Origin: an uncultured Collinsella sp.
GTDB taxonomy: Bacteria; Actinomycetota; Coriobacteriia; Coriobacteriales; Coriobacteriaceae
Length of the DNA: 26,065 nt
Assembly (NCBI GenBank): GCA_902492235.1
Contig: CABUKS010000029.1
Span: 1-26,065, forward strand
Reading direction: 5' to 3'
Positions 21,530 to 26,065 of the stretch are shown here, piece by piece (position 1 is the first letter of the stretch; every line of letters starts with the position of its first letter). The notes beneath the pieces were generated by a model that saw only the letters and a list, made by a program, of their open reading frames with translations, was not told the origin of the DNA and made no database searches. The position numbers and the translations under genes were made by a program.

Positions 21530-22510
21530 TTGGATATCATCGAGCTTCTAAAATCTGCCTTCATGGGCCTGGTCGAGGGCATCACCGAATGGCTGCCCGT
21601 TTCGTCGACCGGTCACATGATCTTGGTGGACGAGTTCGTCAAGATGAACGTGAGCGAGACGTTCTGGAATATGTTCCTGGTCGTGATTCAGCTTGGCGCC
21701 ATTCTGGCTGTCTGCGTCCTGTTCTTCTACGACCTTAACCCGTTTTCTCCCAGCAAGGGCAAGGAAGGCCGTCGCGACACCTGGGTGCTGTGGGGCAAGA
21801 TTGTGCTCGGCTGCATTCCCGCCGCGGCGATCGGTCTGCCGCTCAACGACTGGATGGAGGAGCATTTCTACAATGCTCCCGTCGTGGCGCTGGCGCTCAT
21901 TGTGTACGGCGTGCTGTTTATCGTGATTGAGAACTGGCGCGCGAACAAGCGCGACCAGGCCGCTCTTGCCGGTTCGTTTGGTTCGCGTGCTGTGGTGGCG
22001 GGCGGACGTCCCGCCGGTGCGCACTTTGCGGCGCCCGCCGCGGCTACCGCTGAGGATGAGGACGATGACGAGAATCTGGACTTTGGCTCCATCGCCACGC
22101 TCGAGGACCTGAGCTGGAAGACTGCGCTGGGTATCGGCTGCTTCCAGGTGCTTTCGCTGGTGCCTGGTACGTCTCGTTCCGGTTCTACCATCATCGGTGG
22201 CCTGCTTTTGGGCTGCACGCGTTCGGTGGCGTCCAAGTTTACGTTCTTCCTGGCCATCCCTGTCATGTTTGGCGCGAGTGCGCTCAAGCTGGTCAAGTAC
22301 TTCATCAAGGGCGGCACGTTCGGCGCCAACGAGGTCGCTATCTTGGGCGTGGGCTGCGTTGTGGCCTTTGTGGTTTCGCTCATCGCCATCAAGTGGCTCA
22401 TGGGCTTTGTCCGCCGTCACGACTTTAAGTGCTTCGGTGTTTACCGCATCATCCTGGGCATCGTGGTGCTCGCGTACTTCTTTGTCCTGGAGCCGATGCT
22501 CGGCCTGTAA
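21530..22510 (+). CDS. uppP: Undecaprenyl-diphosphatase (bacitracin-resistance type UppP/BacA)
   Basis: The 326-aa membrane enzyme dephosphorylates undecaprenyl diphosphate to recycle the lipid carrier of cell-wall synthesis. The two active-site blocks are present: EGITEWLPVSSTGH (E16, E20, H29) and VPGTSRSGST (211-220). Hydrophobic helices fill the rest. A TTG start at 21530 is chosen: GAGGGGG lies just upstream and DIIELLKSAFMGL is the usual N-terminus, while the frame upstream is unconserved. An insertion at about residues 138-193, rich in Ala and ending in an acidic run (EDEDDDEN), makes it about 50 aa longer than the usual ~270-aa family length. Its terminator follows. Confidence 0.95.
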   Translation: MDIIELLKSAFMGLVEGITEWLPVSSTGHMILVDEFVKMNVSETFWNMFLVVIQLGAILAVCVLFFYDLNPFSPSKGKEGRRDTWVLWGKIVLGCIPAAAIGLPLNDWMEEHFYNAPVVALALIVYGVLFIVIENWRANKRDQAALAGSFGSRAVVAGGRPAGAHFAAPAAATAEDEDDDENLDFGSIATLEDLSWKTALGIGCFQVLSLVPGTSRSGSTIIGGLLLGCTRSVASKFTFFLAIPVMFGASALKLVKYFIKGGTFGANEVAILGVGCVVAFVVSLIAIKWLMGFVRRHDFKCFGVYRIILGIVVLAYFFVLEPMLGL

Positions 22511-22559
22511 CTTGGTTGACGCTGAGCGGCGGCCAGAGCGACAACTTGTCATTCAAAGG

Positions 22560-22597
22560 GGGCGGCATGACCAAAAGGTCTATGCCGCCCTCTTTTC
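22560..22597 (+). terminator. Rho-independent terminator of uppP
   Basis: GGGCGGCATGACC pairs with GGTCTATGCCGCCC (one bulge) around AAAA, followed by TCTTTTC. It begins 50 bases past the stop. Confidence 0.85.
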
Positions 22598-22671
22598 ATG
22601 CCAATTTGTTCGCCTTGGCCGCCGCTCGCTGCTGCTGCCATGACATCGGCGGTTCCGTGATTGTCAATAGA

Positions 22672-22704
22672 TTGGTGCAAAGCAACCTGACCCCCTTGCA
22701 CCAA
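22672..22704. repeat. Inverted repeat TTGGTGCAA / TTGCACCAA
   Basis: A perfect 9-bp inverted repeat with a 15-base spacer lies in the gene-free interval between uppP and the helicase, 48 bases before the candidate promoter. It could be an operator or another dispersed intergenic palindrome. No second copy is seen in this window. Confidence 0.55.
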
Positions 22705-22751
22705 ATCCGCTGGGGCGGGCCTGACGGTGGCGCACGGAGTCGTGGTGTGAT

Positions 22752-22782
22752 TTGCGTCGGTGTCCGCGCGGCTCGGTATACT
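22752..22782 (+). promoter_or_regulatory. Candidate promoter of the helicase gene
   Basis: TATACT (22777-22782) matches the -10 consensus at five of six positions. TTGCGT (22752-22757) is a poor -35 box at a long 19-base spacing. The leader would be about 55 nt, ending in GATGAGGAG before the ATG. Confidence 0.4.
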
Positions 22783-22843
22783 GGTACGGCTCAAACTATG
22801 GCGCTGCCCGCAGGCGCGCCGTCCGTCAGATGAGGAGTCGCCC

Positions 22844-25747
22844 ATGACCCAGCCCCTGCCCTGGGAAAAGAACACTGCTGCGCCCGTGCCGCCCGCGCCG
22901 GAACCCGTGCCGCTCGATGCGTACACCGCCCCCGCCGCGCCGGAACCCGAGCTCGTTCCGCTCGATATCTACGACGCCCCGGCTCCGGCGCCCAAACCCG
23001 CCAAGCCGCTCGTCGATATCGATAGCCTGAACCCCGCTCAGCGCGAGGCGGTCCTGACCACCGAGGGCCCGCTGCTGGTCCTTGCCGGCGCCGGCTCGGG
23101 CAAGACCCGCGTCCTGACCTTCCGCATCGCACATATGCTTGGCGACCTGGGCGTTAAGCCCTGGCAGGTCCTGGCCATCACGTTTACCAACAAGGCCGCG
23201 GCCGAGATGCGCGAGCGTTTGGCAGCGCTCATCCCCAGCGGCACCCGCGGCATGTGGGTGTGCACCTTCCATGCCATGTGCGTGCGCATGCTGCGCGAGG
23301 ACGCCGACCTGCTGGGCTACACCGGTCAGTTCACCATCTACGATGATGACGACTCAAAGCGCATGGTGCGTGACATTATGCAGGCGCTCGGCATTGAACA
23401 AAAGCAGTTTCCCATCAACATGATCCGCAGCAAGATCAGCTCGGCTAAAAACGCCATGATCGGGCCCGAGGACATGCTCAAATCCGCCGACAGCCCCAAC
23501 GACAAAAAGGCCGCGCAGGTCTACCTAGAGCTGGAGCGCCGCCTGCGCGCCGCCAACGCGATGGACTTTGACGACCTGCTCGTGCGCGCGCTCGAGCTGC
23601 TGCGCACCCGCCCCGAGGTGCTCGAAAAGTACCAAGAGCGCTTTCGCTACATTAGCGTCGACGAGTACCAGGACACCAACCACGTCCAGTACGAGATCGC
23701 CAACCTGCTGGCCGCCAAGTACCAAAACCTCATGGTCGTGGGCGACGACGACCAGTCCATTTATAGCTGGCGTGGCGCCGACATCACCAATATCCTGGAC
23801 TTTGAGAAGGACTTTAAAGACTGCAAGACCGTCAAGCTGGAGCAGAACTATCGCTCTACGGGCCATATCCTGAGCGCCGCCAACGCCGTGGTGCGCCACA
23901 ACTCGCAGCGCAAGGACAAGCGCCTGTTTACGGCCGAGGGCGACGGCGAGAAGATCCAGGCCTTCCAGGCGAGCGACGAGCGCGACGAGGGCCGCTGGAT
24001 TGCCGGCGAGATCGAAAAGCTGCACTCCAAGGGCACGAGTTACGACGACATCGCCGTGTTCTACCGCACCAACGCCCAGTCGCGCATTCTCGAAGATATG
24101 TTCCTGCGCGCGGGCGTGCCCTACAAGATCGTGGGCGGCACGCGATTCTTTGACCGTGCCGAGATCCGCGACGTCATGGCTTACCTCAAGATGATCGTGA
24201 ACCCGGCAGACGAGATGAGCGTCAAGCGCGTCATCAACACGCCGCGCCGCGGCATCGGCTCCACCTCGATCCAAAAGATCGAGCAGCTGGCGCGTGACAA
24301 CCGCTGCTCGTTCTTCCAGGCCTGCGAGATCGCGTGCGCCGAGACCGGCATGTTTAGCGCCAAGGTGCGCAATGGCCTGTCGAGCTTTGTGTCGCTGGTG
24401 CGCGAGGGTCGCCGCATGGACGGCGAGCTCAAGGACGTCGTCGAGATGATTGTCGATAAGACGGGCCTGCTGCAGGCTTTCCGCGCCGAGGGCACCATGG
24501 AGTCCGAGAGCCGCGCCGAGAACATTCAGGAATTCCTGGGCGTCGCCGCCGAATTTGAGGAGACGCACGAGGATATCGAAGGTACGCTCGAGAGCCTAGA
24601 AGAGCTGCGCGCGGCCGGTGTTGCCGACGTGCCCGCCGGCGCCGAGCCCGAGCCCGTCGTGGTGAGCGCGCCCGCGCCCGAACCGGGACCGTCCGCCCCG
24701 GCATCCTCGTTTGAGGCACTCGTCGGCGCGCGTGACGCCGCGGGCTCCAATCCGCTCGATAGCTTGGCCGCTCCGGCGCTTTCTCCGCAGGATGCCCTGG
24801 CCGCCGCCATCGCGGGCAACGCGTATGCCGCGCCGACGGAGATGCCGGCGGGTGCCGTGCATGCCGACGAGATCGAGCGCACCTACGGCCCGCTCACCTG
24901 CAAGGCGCTGCCGGCGCTCATGGAGTGGCTGGCCCTGCGCTCCGACTTGGATTCCCTGGCCGGCGAGACGCATGCCATTACCATGATGACCATCCACTCC
25001 GCCAAGGGCCTGGAGTTCCCGGCGGTGTTCGTGGCCGGCATGGAGGAGGGCATCTTCCCGCACGTGCACGACTTTGGCGGCAGCGATGACCCGGGCAAGC
25101 TCGAGGAGGAGCGTCGCTTGGCCTACGTCGCCATCACACGTGCTCGCAAGCGTCTGTTCTTGACCTATGCGGCCACACGTCGCACCTACGGTTCGACCTC
25201 TGCCAACCCGCGCTCGCGCTTCCTCAACGAGATTCCGTTTGAGGATATCGAGTTTAGCGGTATCGGCTCTGCCGGTTTTGAGGGCACGGGCTGGGAGAAG
25301 CGCGGCGACCGTCACGGCACCTTTGGCTCGGGCATGGGCTCGGATATGTATGGCGGTAAGGTGTTTGGCTCGCATACGCGCTCGACCGGCGGTTCCGGTT
25401 CGCGCGGCGGATCGAGCTTTGACGATTTCTTTGGCGGCAGCAGCTACGGGACCGAGCGCCATCGTGGGGTTTCGCCCGATGCCGGCCGTGTTGCCTCGAC
25501 CTTTGGCTCGGGCGCGCCGCGAGCCAAAAAGCCCTCGTCCAAGGTGTCCCCGACGGTGGAGCGCAAGGTCGATCGCGCCAGCGCATCGCAGGACTTTGCC
25601 GCGGGCGATACCGTGAGCCACAAGACCTTTGGAACGGGTACCGTGATCTCGGTCGCTGGAGACATGATTGAGGTTCAATTCGAGAAGACCGGCCAGACCA
25701 AAAAGCTGATGAAGGGCTTTGCGCCGATCGTTAAGCTGAATGCCTAA
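22844..25747 (+). CDS. pcrA: UvrD/PcrA-type superfamily 1 DNA helicase
   Basis: The 967-aa 3'-5' DNA helicase acts in repair and replication-fork clearance. Motifs in order: Q motif LNPAQREAV (62-70), Walker A AGAGSGKT (81-88), Ia TFTNKAAAEM, II VDEYQDTN (272-279), III GDDDQSIYSWRGAD (300-313), IV LEQNYRST, V TIHSAKGLEFPAVFVAG (716-732), VI YVAITRARKRL (761-771). The C-terminal Tudor-like module (919-965, GDTVSHKTFGTGTV) is the PcrA RNA-polymerase-binding type. Two unusual parts stand out: an N-terminal 55-aa Pro/Ala-rich extension with a repeated VPLDxYxAPA, and a ~100-aa Ala/Pro-rich insertion at about 588-688. Both make it longer than the usual 720-830 aa. ATG 22844 has GAGGAG upstream. 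Confidence 0.96.
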   Translation: MTQPLPWEKNTAAPVPPAPEPVPLDAYTAPAAPEPELVPLDIYDAPAPAPKPAKPLVDIDSLNPAQREAVLTTEGPLLVLAGAGSGKTRVLTFRIAHMLGDLGVKPWQVLAITFTNKAAAEMRERLAALIPSGTRGMWVCTFHAMCVRMLREDADLLGYTGQFTIYDDDDSKRMVRDIMQALGIEQKQFPINMIRSKISSAKNAMIGPEDMLKSADSPNDKKAAQVYLELERRLRAANAMDFDDLLVRALELLRTRPEVLEKYQERFRYISVDEYQDTNHVQYEIANLLAAKYQNLMVVGDDDQSIYSWRGADITNILDFEKDFKDCKTVKLEQNYRSTGHILSAANAVVRHNSQRKDKRLFTAEGDGEKIQAFQASDERDEGRWIAGEIEKLHSKGTSYDDIAVFYRTNAQSRILEDMFLRAGVPYKIVGGTRFFDRAEIRDVMAYLKMIVNPADEMSVKRVINTPRRGIGSTSIQKIEQLARDNRCSFFQACEIACAETGMFSAKVRNGLSSFVSLVREGRRMDGELKDVVEMIVDKTGLLQAFRAEGTMESESRAENIQEFLGVAAEFEETHEDIEGTLESLEELRAAGVADVPAGAEPEPVVVSAPAPEPGPSAPASSFEALVGARDAAGSNPLDSLAAPALSPQDALAAAIAGNAYAAPTEMPAGAVHADEIERTYGPLTCKALPALMEWLALRSDLDSLAGETHAITMMTIHSAKGLEFPAVFVAGMEEGIFPHVHDFGGSDDPGKLEEERRLAYVAITRARKRLFLTYAATRRTYGSTSANPRSRFLNEIPFEDIEFSGIGSAGFEGTGWEKRGDRHGTFGSGMGSDMYGGKVFGSHTRSTGGSGSRGGSSFDDFFGGSSYGTERHRGVSPDAGRVASTFGSGAPRAKKPSSKVSPTVERKVDRASASQDFAAGDTVSHKTFGTGTVISVAGDMIEVQFEKTGQTKKLMKGFAPIVKLNA

Positions 25748-25770
25748 CTGCGAGGTTGACCGGGCACGCC

Positions 25771-25867
25771 GGGGGCTTTGGTCGCCTGCTCGGACAGTCC
25801 TGCTCGCACGGAGAGCACATTAAGTGCTCTCCGGCTCGTGCGGAACTCGCGATCGACCAAAGCCCCC
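25771..25867. repeat. 97-bp palindromic hairpin downstream of the helicase gene
   Basis: The outer arms GGGGGCTTTGGTCG (25771-25784) and CGACCAAAGCCCCC (25854-25867) are perfect 14-bp complements. At the centre GGAGAGCAC-attaa-GTGCTCTCC is a perfect 9-bp hairpin. The region between is only partly paired. It starts 24 bases after the helicase stop but lacks a T-run, so it is not a standard terminator. Confidence 0.8.
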
Positions 25868-25972
25868 GTCGCGCCCTCTTCCTTGTGGCGCTACGGCATG
25901 CAGCTCGCGAACATCGCTCTGCTCGTTCGCTTTTTGGTCTGGAGAGCCGGGTGGGCTGATAAATAGATATGG
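25868..25972. other. Gene-free stretch after the helicase palindrome
   Basis: A weak hairpin GCGAAC...GTTCGC followed by TTTTT (about 25907-25936) could be a minor terminator. Short open frames here have no ribosome site and look non-coding. Confidence 0.3.
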
Positions 25973-26010
25973 CAAGGGACTCCTCCGTTGAAGAACGGGG
26001 GAGCCCCTTG
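25973..26010 (+). terminator. Terminator-like hairpin
   Basis: CAAGGGACTCCTCCGTT pairs with AACGGGGGAGCCCCTTG (one mismatch, one G-T pair) around GAAG, followed by TTGCGTTTC. It is the strongest candidate end for the helicase transcript, though 225 bp past the stop. Confidence 0.65.
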
Positions 26011-26032
26011 TTGCGTTTCAAGACTTTAGTCT

Positions 26033-26053
26033 GCTGGCCGCGCAGCGGCCAGC
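26033..26053. repeat. Short perfect hairpin at the window end
   Basis: GCTGGCCG and CGGCCAGC form an 8-bp stem around CGCAG, followed by TTTAAA. It may be part of a terminator or of a repeat continuing beyond the window. Confidence 0.5.
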
Positions 26054-26065
26054 TTTAAACCACCC

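Overview
The window is 26 kb of chromosome from a high-GC bacterium. Gene content, codon choice (heavy GCC/GAC/CTG/GAG use), tight spacing and the many short palindromic intergenic repeats suggest the Coriobacteriia, most likely Collinsella or a close gut relative. That assignment is by impression; no search was run. Most genes are ordinary housekeeping or regulatory genes. No prophage, CRISPR array, complete insertion sequence or secondary-metabolite cluster is visible.

Layout. 1-2070: tail of an upstream gene, then an AAA ATPase with a DUF4143 domain (minus strand) flanked by two copies of a 67-bp palindromic element. A 33-bp tandem repeat, a duplicated tRNA-Leu 3' end with its terminator, and tRNA-Leu(UAA) follow. 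2102-3623: a membrane-anchored helical-repeat protein, then an orphan galactitol-type PTS IIB gene and a VOC-fold gene that end at a strong terminator. 3659-6914: an operon on the minus strand (UBA-like/DUF4342 membrane protein, OmpR-type regulator, histidine kinase), bracketed by two direct copies of a ~182-bp MITE-like element. 7074-9150: a small two-helix membrane protein, a metallophosphoesterase, and a convergent glutamyl-Q tRNA(Asp) synthetase. 9151-11800: a DUF2207 secreted/membrane protein bracketed by a third pair of dispersed repeats. 11799-15139: a GNAT acetyltransferase, purH and an unrecognised 244-aa protein. 15158-18800: a PucR-family regulator divergent from an ornithine-cyclodeaminase-family gene and a fold-type I aminotransferase. 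18835-20638: a second two-component system with a BceS-like kinase. 20661-21281: universal stress protein with a rod-like structured 3' region and terminator. 21530-22510: undecaprenyl-diphosphatase UppP. 22844-25747: PcrA/UvrD helicase. The last 300 bp hold palindromes and terminator-like hairpins.

How the genes fit together. The clearest functional unit is the PucR regulator with the OCD-family and aminotransferase genes: a divergent, probably locally controlled amino-acid pathway with a candidate operator over the -10 region. The two kinase/regulator pairs sense unknown signals. The second is of the antibiotic/envelope-stress type, and it sits 0.9 kb from uppP, the bacitracin-target-pathway phosphatase, but no BceAB transporter is present in the window.

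The least explained material is intergenic. Three unrelated repeat families each occur as a pair around one gene block, and several long nearly perfect hairpins (20738-20830, 25771-25867, 18835-18872) lie outside genes.
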